64,000 nt of DNA from Ailanthus altissimus (GCA_946807835.1 OX327684.1:12052501-12116500), one strand, 5' to 3'; positions 22,100-33,742 are shown, counted from the stretch's first letter. Numbers and translations: made by a program. The notes: a model not told the origin generated them from the sequence alone.

Positions 22100-22982
22100 T
22101 GATGGAAATCATTAATTTTGACAACCATACACCCTAATAGCTAAATAGCTATGATACACATGGAATGCAAATTAACACCCTCCAACGAATTAAAACAAAC
22201 TCGATCTTTCAAGAATGAAGTAAGAGAAACTATTCTAATACTTAATCAATGGAATGATGATAAAATAATTAGAACAGTACTTTGATTTCTCCAAAATGCC
22301 ACAAACTATGAAAGTTGATAAGTTTAATAAAAAAAAAAAGATTTGAAGGATTTGAACGCCACAAGCTGAATAAACTTGATAAGTTCCAAAGTTCATGCAA
22401 GAACTTAAAAACAAAACACTCTCAAGTGCTCCAAACTTTGTAAATCACGAAATTTTCTCCTCCATGAAAAACGATCAGCCTTGTTTATATAGAAAAAAGT
22501 CTAAGAATAGTTACAAATTACACCATTTAAGATAATGACAGCATAACTCATTTGTAACTCCTTTTTAACTCCTTTGTAACTTCTTTGTAACTCTTTTGCA
22601 TTTAACTTTAACTTGCACACCATATTATATTAATCATATCTGATCATGCTCCTTAATCACATCTCATCAATTGAACCTTAATTTGCACTCCATAGCACTT
22701 GATCACCAACATGGCCGAATGGTACTTCATTCTAATAGGGTTAGACTCTTGTCTTCATGATTTGGACTTGCTTGAATCATGTTAACCATTTTAGATTCTT
22801 CTTGCATCCTTAAAACCTTGACCGAAACTTGACTAGCTTGCTCCTTCCAAATGTTTTCTATTAAACAAGTTAAGGCTTCTTACATTCTTTTAGCTTTAGC
22901 TCTTGTCATTGGTCCTCCATGAATGTTTAAAGAATCTTTTCCAACCTTAGCCGAATGGTGATCAACTTGCTGGTTCTCATCA
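22100..22982 (-). repeat. El7 3' LTR
   Basis: 883 bp; minus strand TGATGAGAACCAGC...CCATCA. Preceded by GAGGAAAGAGGGAA, the polypurine primer of plus-strand synthesis. Very similar to the El4 LTR at 12738-13632 apart from small indels (for example a 20-bp gap near 22715). Flanked at the left by GTTCA of El6. Confidence 0.9.
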
Positions 22983-23206
22983 TTCCCTCTTTCCTCGAAT
23001 GGATTCGTCCTCGAATCAGCATCTTTATCATCTACATCAAATAAAGACAAATTAGAAACATTAAAGGTTGCACTAACATTGCCATACTCACTGGGAAGTT
23101 CCAACTTGTATGCATTGTCATTAATTCTTTGAAGGACTTGAAATGGTCCATCCCCTCTTGGCATGAGTTTAGACTTCTTTTGGCTAGGAAATCTTTCCTT
23201 CCTCAA
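22880..23206 (-). pseudogene. El7 integrase C-terminal domain
   Basis: RKERFPSQKKSKLMPRGDGP, FQVLQRINDNAYKLELPSEY, NVSATFNVSNLS. Separated from the upstream integrase frame by a stop at about 23211. The frame passes through the purine tract (NPFEERGND) and ends 34 codons inside the LTR with GGPMTRAKAKRM. This is a clear example of pol overlapping the LTR. Confidence 0.85.
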
Positions 23207-23212
23207 GCGTAC

Positions 23213-24861
23213 CTAAACCCAATCTCCAGGTTCAAATATTACTTGCTTTTGGCCCTTGTTGTGTTGCTTCTCATATTGTAAAGTTTTCTTTTCAATTTGT
23301 GTGCGCACTCTTTCATGCAAAGCTTTGATAAATTCAACTTTTTGCTTACCATCCAAATTAGCTTGTTCTAAAGGTAAAGGTAGTAAATCCATAAGAGATA
23401 ATGGATTGAACCCGTACACAACTTCAAATGGTGAATGATTTGTTGTAGCAGCATACTTCGGTTATAAGCAAATTCCACATGTGGCAAACATTCCTCCCAA
23501 TTCTTCAAATTCCTTTGAATTATAGCCCTCAAAAGTGTTGATAAAGTTCTATTTACCACCTCCGTTTGTCCATCCGTTTGTGGATGACAAGTGGTTGAAT
23601 ACAACAGCCTTGTTCCCAACTTGTTCCAAAGTGTTTTCCAAAAGTGGCTAAGAAACTTCACATCTCTATCACTCACAATTGTCCTTGGAATGCCATGTAA
23701 CCTCACAATTTCTTTGAAGAATAGCCCCACAACATGTGTTGCATCATCTGTTTTGTGGCAAGGAATGAAATGCGCCATCTTGCTGAACCTGTCAACAACA
23801 ACAAAAATAGAATCTCTCTCCCCTTTTGACCTAGGTAATCCCAAGACAAAATCCATGGATATATCAACCCAAGGCTCACTAAGTATAGGAAAAAGAGTAT
23901 ACAGCCCAGAAGGTAATACTTTAGATTTAGCTTGTTTGCAAGTAATGCATTTCTCACATATTCTTTCAACATTTCTTTTTATGTGTGGCCAAAAGAAATG
24001 ATCACTTAACACATCCAAAGTCTTTCTAACTCCAAAATGCCCCATTAACCCGCCACTATGTGCCTCTCTCATAAGTAATTCTCTCATTGAATATTGAGGA
24101 ACATACAACTTGTTTTCTTTGAAAAGAAAACCATCATGCCTAAAGAACTTGTCAAAACCCCCTTTCTCACATGCCCCATAAATATTAGCAAAATCAATGT
24201 CAGAATTATATAAATCTTTAATGTACTCAAAACCCAATAATTTTGCATCAAGTGCAGAAATTAGAGTATACCTTCTAGAAAGAGCATCATCAACCACATT
24301 TTCCTTACTTTGTTTGTACTTAATGATGTATGAAAAGGATTCAATAAACTTCACCTATTTTGCATGCCTACGGTTTAGCTTTCCTTGTCCTTTGAGATAT
24401 TTCAAGGACTCATGATCGGTGTGTATAATGAATTCCTTATACCAAAGATAGTACTGCCATATCTCTACCACTCTCACCAAGGCATAAAACTCCTTGTCAT
24501 ACGTCGGGTAGTTAAGACTTGCTCCATTTAACTTTTTACTAAAGAACGCAATAGGTTTGCCCTCTTGCATTAAGACTCCTCCAATACCTATTCCACTTGC
24601 ATCACACTCGATCTCAAAAGATTTAGCAAAGTTAGGCAAAACAAGCAAAGATGCTGAACTAAGTTTGTCTTTAAGCAAGTTAAAAGCATCATCTTGTTCT
24701 TTACCCCACCTAAATCCCACATTCTTTTTAAGGCATTCTGTTAATGGTGCAACAATGGTAGAAAAATCCTTAATGAATCTTCTATAAAAGCTAGCAAGAC
24801 CATGAAAACTTCTTACATAAAAAACACAAGTGGGTTTTGGCCACTCCTTACTTACTTTCAC
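23213..24861 (-). pseudogene. El7 RNase H-integrase pseudogene
   Basis: RNase H at 24861-24355: [75 protein letters not shown] (Trp to stop) at 24354 breaks it. Integrase is then open at 24354-23368: H-H of the zinc domain ([13 protein letters not shown]), [12 protein letters not shown], catalytic D ([18 protein letters not shown]), second D ([18 protein letters not shown]) and E ([13 protein letters not shown]). The N-terminal SRRYTL...GHFG junction is in frame here, unlike El8 and El9. One shift near 23420 precedes [15 protein letters not shown]. Few lesions. Confidence 0.9.
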
Positions 24862-25560
24862 TTTTCTTGATTAACACGTATTCTTTTATCATTAACAACA
24901 TAACCAAGAAAAGTAAGTTCATTAGTGCAGAAAATGCATTTCTTTAGATTAGCATATAATTTTTCTTTTCTAAGCACATCAAAAATAACTTTTAAATGTG
25001 TAACATGCTCATCTAAATTTTTGCTATACACGAGTATATCATCAAAATAAACCACTATAAACTTTCCAATGTAAACACGCAAAACATGGTTCATCAATCT
25101 CATGAAAGTGCTAAGTGCGTTAGGCCAAAAGGCATTACCAACCATTCATATAAACCATGTTTAGTTTTGAAAGCGATTTTCCATTCATCACCCTTACTCA
25201 TTCTTATTTGATGATATCTAGATTTCAAATCAATCTTTGAAAACACACAAGAACCATGCAATTCATCCAACATATCGTCTAACCTAGGAATAGGATGTCT
25301 ATATTTTACTGTGATTTTGTTGATGGCTCGGCAATCAACACACATTCTCCAAGAACCATCCTTTTTAGGTACTAACAAAACAGGAACCGCACGTGGACTC
25401 ATGCTTTCACGCACATATCCCTTTTTCATAAGCTCACTTACTTGTTTTTGGATTTCCTTGGTCTCTTCGGGGTTGCATCTATATGCTGGCTTATTTGGTA
25501 TGCTTGAACTCTGAATGAGATCAATTTGATGTTAAATTCCTCTAATTGGTGGCAAACCAT
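24858..25560 (-). pseudogene. El7 reverse transcriptase pseudogene
   Basis: Minus strand 25429-25100: [60 protein letters not shown] (Gly to Arg in SGYHQI), [12 protein letters not shown]; a small frameshift near 25120; then 25145-24858: [29 protein letters not shown] (catalytic YFDD intact), [12 protein letters not shown]. Only one shift and few stops, so inactivation is modest. Confidence 0.9.
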
Positions 25561-26276
25561 TAGGAACATCTACGGGAAAGAGATCCTCATTTTCCTGCAA
25601 AAGATTAACAATAACACTAGGCAAACTTTTGTCAATTTCGTTAGAAATAATTAAAACATCCTTGTACATAAGTACAAGTAAGGGTTGCCTCATGGTTATT
25701 GCTTTCTTCACATTACTCATTTTTGTATCAACACTCATTTTTCTTTCACTCAAGTCTTCCTTGTTTTTTCTCCCTTTGTGTTTCCCATTGCTCTTATTTT
25801 TAACACTTATCTCACCTTTTTTATTTCTCTCTCTTTCTTGCTTCCTTCCCAAAGTTTTGGCTAATGAAGATTCAAACTCTTTATATTGTTGTTTTATGCG
25901 CATTTGATCTTCAAAAATCGTCTTTGGAGGCAAAGGTCCAAGTTGATATTTCTACCTTTCCATGATCAAAGAATAACGGTTTTTAAACCCATCATGCATT
26001 ACCCTTCGATCATATAGTCATAGTTTCCCCAACAACATGTGACCAGTATACATGGGTACCACATCACACCAAACCTCATCCTTATATCTACCAATTGAAA
26101 AAGAAACTAACACTTGTTGATTTACCTTCACAACACCACTATCATTCACCATTGTAACTTGTACGGTCTTGGATGTTTAATAGTAGGTAATTTCAGTTTC
26201 TCCACAAGCAATGTACTTGCCACATTTGTACAACTTCCGTTATCAACAATCATATTACACAACTTGTTAGCAATCA
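25561..26276 (-). pseudogene. El7 protease and linker, truncated
   Basis: Minus strand 26276-26146 gives [25 protein letters not shown] (read across with active site VDNGSC), then PYKLQW; 26150-25940 continues in other frames with CDVVPMYTGHMLLG-like sequence. 25933-25532 is a long Lys/Glu/Arg-rich linker (RKQERERNKKGEISVKN) ending in NGLPPIRGI, the entry to RT. Minus-strand 26278 is the break. Confidence 0.75.
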
Positions 26277-27111
26277 AACTAATAAGACCTGACCCGAGAC
26301 CCTCTACTATAGATCCCAGCGGCTCTGCCGGGCACCTCGACGGAAGTTCCTCCGACCTAACTGGGTAATTTGAGATATTCTGCAAGGCGAACCCTTTTTT
26401 AATTCTTGCTACTACTAAGAAGGTCTTGTAATATACATGAAAATGACATCTTAATTTAAAAAAAAACAGACAGAGTTTCCCTTGTTTTTCAAAAAATCCA
26501 TATAAAACCTGTAAAGAAATTTCACTTCTATTTCTAATACATCTCAATACTATCAATTTGGACCTCCGGTCCTTTTCAAATCAAATCCAACATAACTCAA
26601 TTATTCATTTAAACCACAAAATGAGCATACTCATGAAAAGTAAAAATGATCATCATAATCTTGAATTCTTTTCTTATTGGTTCAAAACATACATACAAAT
26701 ATACATGCCTACAATTACTATGCATAAAGTAAAGAGTGCTATTTAGCACATTTACATGTACAAAAATGATCTTCGGATTCGGCCCACTACTCGACAATAG
26801 GAGAATCAGCAGCTTGCGTAACGATCCTACACTTGGGAAAGGGGTTTAGAAAATATAAAACACAAAACGGGTGAGCTAAAGGAGCTCAGTGAGTGCAAAT
26901 AAAATTTTAATAAAATAACATCATGTATAGATAGCAAATTCTAAAGTTCATGTAAAAATCATGCTTCTAAAACTGGTGTAAACTATAAAACGGTTTCTAA
27001 TATCATATGCTATTGAAATCTTGCCGAGCGGGTTTTATCTACATCTTTGAAAAACCACATCCAGAATCTGTATAACATAATAACTGCTGTGTGTATATAA
27101 ATGCATAAATG
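26277..27111. other. Unclassified repeat-like stretch
   Basis: After the El7 break comes a short GC-rich block (26285-26370, with AGCGGCTCTGCCGGGCACC) and then AT-rich sequence. Near 26805-26900 the phrase CGTAACGATCC...GGGTGAGCTAAAGGAGCTCAGTGAGTG looks like conserved non-coding parts of large plant LTR or LARD-type repeats, but I cannot name it. No coding frame of note; the frames at 26558-26746 and 26609-26797 overlap on opposite strands and lack domains. Confidence 0.4.
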
Positions 27112-28075
27112 CTATCGGTAAATTGAAAACAAGTAAAATCCTCGCTCGACCATTTTCTTTCTAAACTGTACCAATGGTAACCCTAAAGCTCTATGTTCAT
27201 CACCATTATTAAGAAACCCTAGGCACGTACGACAGATATTGGGGCCAACAGTATCCCAGAAGTTTTGAAAAAATAAAGCTGATATGCCATCCTTACCAGG
27301 AGCTTTGGTGGGGTACATTTAAAATACTACTTTATGGATTTCATCAGCTTGAAATGGGGAATCCATCAATTGACAATTTTGCTTAAATAATCGCCGCTCC
27401 ACACATGCAACCACAGAATCAATATCCACCCTAGAAGGATTAGATGAGGTGAAAATGTCAGAGAAGAACTCAACAAATTTCTTCGCGGTCCGTTCTATAT
27501 TTGAATGCCAGACTCCATCGTTGTCAAGAATCCCATGAATAAAGTTCTTCTTTCTCCGACCAAAAGCTTTGAAATGAAAGAAGCGGGCGTTTTTGTCCCC
27601 CACCTGTAGCCACTGCACCATTGATTGTTGTCTTCAATAGGTCTCCTCTTTATACATCAGTACATCCAGAGATTTTTGAACTTTTGATATTTCTTTCCAA
27701 ACTTGAGCATCTACCTATTAATTTAAAGCCCCCCAAATATTGCCTTTTTTTTTCCTTTATCTCTGATTTTAATCTTTGAAAGTGTGCCAAGTTCCACTTC
27801 CTAAGTTAGGACCCAATACGCTAGAGATTTCTACACACTGAATCAAGAGAGTTCATATTTTGGGACCACCCCTCAGAAATAATTTTTTTGCAATCCTCTT
27901 CATCGGCCAAGGCTTCCTCAAAGTGAAATCTGCTGTGGCGAGTGCAGAGGAGAACTTCGACCTTTTGAGATTCTGAGATCCCCAAAAGCAAATAGGAGCG
28001 ACATGTGATCAGAGCCCCAAAAGTCTAAATGTCATACAAAGGCATCTGGGAAGAGACAATGCCAAGAGAAGAAGC
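27112..28075 (-). pseudogene. LINE (L1-type) fragment, endonuclease end to RT start
   Basis: Minus strand: about 28060-27960 holds WGSDHMSLLFAFGDLRIS-like sequence, the C-terminal SDH block of an APE-type endonuclease. Then FRLEEALADEEDCK (about 27930-27880), WLQVGDKNARFFHFKAFGRR (27621 on), NFIHGILDNDGVWHSNIE, FFSDIFTSSNPS, and YPTKAPGKDGISALFFQNFW (27318 on), the start of the RT domain. A stop separates the last two frames. It ends before the RT catalytic region. No polyA is attached, so it is an internal fragment. Confidence 0.85.
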
Positions 28076-28218
28076 AGAATAACGATAAAGTCTTTCTTGA
28101 ATAAAAATTGTAAAGAACGTGATTTTTTTTAACCAAATCATTGCTTGTTTTTTAACGTCTTAACTAAAATTATATTGATTGGTTTTCCTGAAGTTCTTGA
28201 TTTTGTGTGTTCTTGTAG

Positions 28219-28368
28219 TTGCTCCAATATGCTATGCTCACTTGGCGGCTGCTCGATGAAATATCTGACATGGCACCTATTAACAATGGGGTAACATCCG
28301 TTGGTAGTATTCCAGTTCCTGAACTACCCAAGCTACACCCCGGTGTATGCAATTCCGAGTTCTGCTAA
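28219..28368 (+). pseudogene. Last exon of an AGO4-clade Argonaute, damaged
   Basis: After a good 3' splice site (TTTTGTGTGTTCTTGTAG, ending 28218) the exon reads (V)APICYAHLAAAR, then a stop; one frame over (28255-28368) it continues as DEISDMAPINNGVTSVGSIP, PVPELPKLHPGVCNSEFC and a TAA. AGO4/6/9-type Argonautes end this way: PICYAHLAAAQ...F..., VPxLP and a Cys-rich end after the PIWI domain. About 20 bp between the two parts (the MGQFMKF region) are missing, which causes the frameshift. No upstream exons are present: the LINE fragment lies immediately before the intron scrap. Such proteins bind 24-nt siRNAs and guide DNA methylation. This copy cannot do so. Confidence 0.8.
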
Positions 28369-30344
28369 GTGTATGGCTTACAATGAAGCTAGCAAGCAAA
28401 TTTACACAGCTTCAGAATAGATTTTGAGTCTTTTGATTACCCATACCAAATACGTGAAAAAAATGACAGTTTACTAACTTTGCTTCCTCTTTTTGGTTTA
28501 TTAAAAGCTCATTTTATAGGCGCTCGAGCATAAAGAAATGCCTATGTTTTCATCAACATTGGTTGTTGGTGGACTTCAAACATACTTTTTTTTTTGGAAA
28601 CTTTTAGAAAGTTTTTATAGTTAATCTTTATTAGTTAAAAAATGAATAATTATACCACTGATTTATATTTTTTCTTTCTCTTAAACTTTGTATTCATTTC
28701 TCTTACATAATTGAAATTTTTGATTTTTTTTTATGTTTTTCTTGTAAATACACGAGGATTGAAGTGTAATATAAGAAAATTGAGAAAAAAATAAGGTGAA
28801 TCAATAAGAAATAGGAATGAATCGAAAAGAAATATGATAAATTGAAGAATTTAGGAATAGATTTTCATGTTTCATTCACTCTGCTCATTAGTTGATGTGA
28901 TATAAAAAAAGGAATTAGTTTTCATTTGTTGATGTAACATAAAAAAAAAGGAATTAGTAATCGCGTGCCACATTCGCGCGCGTGAATGGGATGCATGAAT
29001 CTATTATTAGATTTCTTGATTTACAGTATCTCTTTTCAATTCAACTTATTTCTTTTTTATTCATTTTATTTTTTTTTATTTTTTTATATTTACATTTCAA
29101 TACTTATATATTTATAAAATAAATATAAATTTTTTAATTATTTAAGAAAGATAGTTGAAATGTTTGAAGGAGAGAGAATATAAATTAAAAGTATAAGTAT
29201 CTAATTATTTATTTTTTGATTAATAAAAATTTATTTATTTGTAGTTAAAAAAAATGACTTTAAAATAGGGATTATTTATAAAAAAAAAATTCCCTTTTTA
29301 TTTTGCGGACAGATTTTAGCTGTTGTTGACTATTGTTCGCGAACTTCATGTGGATGGAATGTATGCTTCTTTGACTCTTTTTCACCGAGGATTGGGATGT
29401 AGCGAGGCGACTGGTGAAAATAAAATAAAAAATTCTAATTATTAGATTGGGGAGTAAAATTCTAATGGGACGTGGTAAGCTCTCAGTAGCTGGGTGTGTT
29501 TGTGCACTAGATTTCTCTTAAATTTAAGACTAAATGTTGCCTTTGTAGGATCTAAAATCTGGACTGTTACTGTGGGCTACACTTAATTGTTGGTGTGGCG
29601 TACACTTAATTTTATTGGTGTCATACTGTAAAATAGAAAATTTGATTACATATTGTAAAATAGAAATTGGTCATATCAATTTCTTTATTTCAGAAAAAAC
29701 AATTGATAACCACCCAAAAGAGATAAATCTAATGAAAACTAATGGTTAATATTTTTTTTAGGAATAACTTTTAGATATTAATTTATAAAATAATTGTCAG
29801 TGTTGATTATATTTATAAATTTTTCAGAAATGGCATGACTCGACTTATTGAGATTACTATTAGACAGGTCAAAAGTAAAGTAATTTTGAGAAGTTAAGAC
29901 TTAATTTAAGTGTTTGGTAAAAGGATTGCAAAATTATTTTTGACAAAATTACTTCTTTCTAGAGAGAGTTAATTTCAATTTTTTTGTTTGACATGAGAGT
30001 ATTCGAACTCAAAATTTATACCTCAATGGAGGAATAATGTATTGCAAATCTTTTATCGTTGACCATTTAAGTAAGCGCAGTTACTTTTTAAATTTTTAAT
30101 TTTAAGAATTAATTTTTTGTTAAATATATTTTTTTTTGTACATATTCTATATAAATGAAACAAATTCAAAATTGTCATACTTTATATCTAATAGATAAGC
30201 TCATTACAATTTAAAACAGAGTTTCTCTATTATCCCTAATAAATAAATAGTATACATAAATATAAAAATGTATAAATATTAAATATATATTCAAAACTAT
30301 ATTATATAATCTATATTATTATTACATTTATAAAAAAAAAATCA

Positions 30345-30380
30345 TCAACATCATATTATTATTATTATTAATATTAATAG
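30345..30380. repeat. (ATT)n microsatellite
   Basis: Runs of ATT/TTA triplets. Confidence 0.7.
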
Positions 30381-30684
30381 TACCCTCCTCATCTCCTCAT
30401 CATGATAATATACACATATATGTATATAAAATTTTAAAATTGTATTATGTTCATTTTAATCATATCAATATTTATAGCATTAGAACAACAAGATTTGCCA
30501 AACATTTTTTTTTTCTTCTAATTTCATCCCACTTTTGGAAATATAATTTAATCAAACGCCCTATCTACTTTTTATAGGTAATTATTTTATTAGCACAATT
30601 AACAATGATTATTTAAAAAGTTATAACAATAATAATATACTAACATTGTAAGAGATTTAAGGTAGAAAGCCTATTCGCATTAGA

Positions 30685-30712
30685 AATATATGTATATATA
30701 TATATATATACA
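30685..30712. repeat. (TA)n microsatellite
   Basis: TATATGTATATATATATATA followed by TATACACAG. Confidence 0.75.
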
Positions 30713-30726
30713 CAGTATAATTATAT

Positions 30727-31600
30727 TTTTTTTTCTTTTTGAAAAGAAGAATGAGTATTATTAGAACATAAAGTCAGATTGAATACAGTGACTCCATAAT
30801 ATAGACACGGAGTGATGCCATACAATATAAACAAAATTACCTACAACAAAAAAGGCTAGAAAATGAGCAATCATATTTTAATGATAATAATAATGAAAAC
30901 TATACTCTTTATATCTTTTAGAATATGAAAAACATAAGTAAAGATGTCACCCTCTATTCCCGAGAAAGATTGTTTATTGAGAACATGAATCACATTGAGG
31001 CAATCTAACTCAATGATATCCAATTGAAACCCATGATTTATTGTCGACAAAATACCATAATATACTGCTAAGCATTTTGCTGTTAGAGTAAACGCACGGG
31101 TCAAAGATTTTGCAAACACAAACCACGCAACCCCTATGGAATCACGGATCACCAAACTCAGTCCAGTAATCTGTTTTTCCACATCAACATTTGCTTTGAG
31201 CTTGTCCGATTGTGGAGTAGACCATCTAACACGAGGATTTGAAAGAATCGGAGTTGATAGTGCTACATGAAGGTTATTCAAAACATGATCAGGAACCACA
31301 CCATTAATGTTCATATTTTGACAGGAAACCATCGTTGATCTGATTGTCTGGAACTCGTAAAGGAGAAAGCCAGTTCCCTGAATTATTTCAGTCGCCAGAA
31401 TGTCGGTTTGCTGGAATAACACTTTATTCCGAGAACTCCAGCTAGCCTACAATGGCATATAAAAACAATCTAGGTCATCGTCGTTGGATTCCCGCACCAA
31501 GTCAAAAAAATCCATTTGAAAAAAATCCGTATGATTTATTTCTTTTGACAAACCATATTCCAAATTGGTCAGCACCTTGACAAACAGCCATATAACTTCT
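30727..31600 (-). pseudogene. LINE 3' end with RNase H-like domain
   Basis: Minus strand: a readable C-terminal stretch ASWSSRNKVLFQQTD (about 31445-31400), then RVRWSTPQSDKLKANVDV, GLSLVIRDSIGVAWFVFAKS, TAKCLAVYYGILS, LDIIELDCLNVIHVLN. This is the RNase H-like (RVT_3-type) domain carried at the C-terminus of plant non-LTR retroelements; it has D, E and D positions but several replacements. A T-run at 30727-30740 on the plus strand marks a short polyA. The 5' side decays near 31600, so it is a typical 5'-truncated copy. It is separate from the LINE at 27112-28075. Confidence 0.75.
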
Positions 31601-31771
31601 CTATTATATATTGTATAACTATATTGATGCAATATATATGTGTGGGTATGAAGATGTATTGATTTAAATTTTTTACTTTAAATATTGATACAAATTTTAA
31701 GCCACTGAAATCATACAATTTAAAGGTTGAAATCAAAGTTAAGAGATAGTGCGAATTCATCCATTCTATCT

Positions 31772-31949
31772 AACCTTGCATGAAATAAACAACTCAAAAT
31801 TTGTATTAAAAGAAACGAGAAATTAAATTAGAAAGTGCATGTTCGCATTTTCAGTTTTGTAACCTTGCATGAAATCAACAACTCAAAATTTGTATAAAAA
31901 AAAAAGAGAAATTAAATTGGAAAGTGCATGATCGCATTTTCAGTTTTGT
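31772..31949. repeat. Tandem duplication of 89 bp
   Basis: AACCTTGCATGAAAT...TTTTCAGTTTTGT at 31772-31860 is repeated at 31861-31949 with a few substitutions and an A-run change. Confidence 0.85.
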
Positions 31950-32703
31950 ACTAAATGGGTCGTATTGAAAGTCGATCAACCAATTGGACAAATGAAAAGC
32001 CAAGCTCAAACGCCCAACCACAAATAATTTTGTTTTTAATATTACAATAAATTTACTAATATTTACAATCAAATATCTATTGAGATCTATAGTGATGTTA
32101 TTTGGTACAGTGCAGTTCACAAATCTAGATTAAAAAAAGTTAAAATTACTCATCTAAAATTTAGAGAAATCCATCTCTTAAAAAAGGCCAAATTTGCTCC
32201 TTCATGACTATGATGGCACCTATTAACAATGTTGATATTGAATATTGTAATATCAACAAATTTTCAATTTGCGTGTTTGAACTGCTTTACTAAGTCCTTA
32301 AATTAATCGACACAATATGCCTGAAAATTAGGCTCGGCATGGCAAGCCAAAGTGAGTCATGCCGGTTCAAACTCATTATATTATGAATTTATACTAAATA
32401 TAAATTTTTCTCTACCTTAATCATTTTGAATTTTTTTTTTTAAAAAAATAATTTTGAGTTAAAAAAATTTATGGAAGGGATAAATTTTATTTTTGTTTTA
32501 TTTTTAAATCATATTAGTAAAACAAAACCTATTTTTCAAAGATTGTATTATATTTGTCAAAGTTCATATAAACAAAACTACCTAAAATTTATGATTTGAT
32601 ATTAAATAATATGCAAAAATAAAATAATTCAAAATTGTCTATTTTAATAATAAAAAATCTATAACACCTGTCCATTTGGCTATTTTCAACAATCAGTTAG
32701 TTA
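31950..32703. other. AT-rich stretch, no gene
   Basis: No domain or RNA gene seen. It contains at 32213-32231 a 19-bp exact copy of part of the Argonaute exon (see findings). Confidence 0.4.
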
Positions 32704-33742
32704 CACTATAAAAAAATGTGAGTGTCTTTTACCATATCAAAATAGTAGATAATCAACTTACTCAAGTTAACTTAAGTTGCCATATCAAAATTGCCTTCAC
32801 TAACAAAAAGTAAATAAATTTTTTACCACAATATATAGGCATTTCAAAGGAAAACAAAAACACTACTAAGAATAAGAGGCAACAATAGTAGTCAATTCAA
32901 GGTGAATTTTGAATTTTGAAAAACTTGGTTATATTTTTGCCATCTTGAATTATTATAGAATAAGTATTAACAAATAAGAATTTAAAATCATATTACTTAG
33001 TTGAATCAATTATATTCTTGATCAACATTGTATTCTAAATACGCTCAGGCTATTATGTTGCGCCTATATCCTTACTGTGGAAAATGAGGAGCATTGGATC
33101 TTGAGTTATAAGATCCAATGATTGTATGTTCACCTAGCTCATTATTATAAAAATTGGTTACTGGTTAAGTCGGTTGCACCTCATCTAGTTTGGACTCAGT
33201 CAGTAGAGCAATAATAAGCTTTGATCATAGACACTTTTCGTAAGTCACCCTTGAAGTAATCAGATAGATAAGTAGATTTCTATTTCTTAGGATATGGCGA
33301 CAGCAAAAACAAATCAAATAAGAGAAATAGGTATTCCGTTATTCATAATAGAGTACAAGATTGTTATTTAGGATTAGAAAGCATGTAGCAAATGTTGAAA
33401 GCAGAAATGATAAGTAAGAAATGTGTTATTTTTAAATAAATTTTTACTTGTTAGATTAGAATATAAGTGAGTTGTGGAGTTACAGGTAGGAATGGTCCAA
33501 GGAGAGAAGAAGATGGATTGCATGGATGACAAGAATGAGAACAACAATGAATTATGGTTTCCAATGAGCAAAAGCTTCTACAATTTTATGTAAATGGCAG
33601 ATGAAGTGAGTAAGGTAAAAGACAATAGTGGAACTAATCGTGGGGAGAATAGAAGCAGCCAATTTGGAACCAACTACAGCTTCATAACTTATTTGTAAGC
33701 AAATGTGAACAATTAATTTGTGAAACTCCCTTTTTTATAGTG
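32704..33742. mobile_element. Possible small CACTA-type element
   Basis: The left end CACTATAAAAAAATGTGAGT and the right end (inverted) CACTATAAAAAAGGGAGT form inverted repeats whose first 12 bases are the same. CACTA at the tip is the hallmark of the En/Spm superfamily. The interior (1 kb) has no transposase; a partly open stretch at 33480-33690 is rich in Asn, Lys and Glu with no known domain. Flanking triplets (TTA and AAG) do not match, so a 3-bp target duplication is not supported. Confidence 0.3.

Larger units (their letters stand above)
22100..26276 (-). mobile_element. El7: 3' half of a CRM-like element (minus strand)
   Basis: Minus strand order: protease, RT, RNase H, integrase, purine tract (22997-22983), 3' LTR (22982-22100). 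It was inserted into the RNase H of El6. Gag and the 5' LTR are missing: the sequence stops at about 26276 within the protease (ANKLCN) and joins unrelated repeat DNA. Same family as El4. Confidence 0.85.
28369..30726. other. AT-rich stretch, no gene seen
   Basis: The first few hundred bases may be the 3' untranslated part of the Argonaute fragment. 28890-28965 has a unit TTGATGTRAYATAAAAAAA...GGAATTAGT repeated about 37 bp apart. A small GC-rich spot lies at 28965-29000. 30345-30380 is an ATT microsatellite and 30685-30712 a TA-rich microsatellite. I found no domain, RNA gene or LTR here. Confidence 0.4.

Noticed and set aside
23591..24001. 136-codon plus-strand frame and other long frames opposite El7, El8 and El9 pol.
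   Set aside because: They are antisense shadows of well identified pol domains.
10460..26276. El4 and El7 as one element split by a later insertion.
   Set aside because: On the minus strand the 3' half comes first, they overlap in protease, and the outer flanks (GGGGC and GTTCA) differ, so they are two copies or a rearrangement, not one interrupted element.
28940..29000. Resemblance of AGTAATCGC...CGTGAAT to the 3' part of small-subunit rRNA.
   Set aside because: Only two short words match and the surroundings do not; taken as chance.
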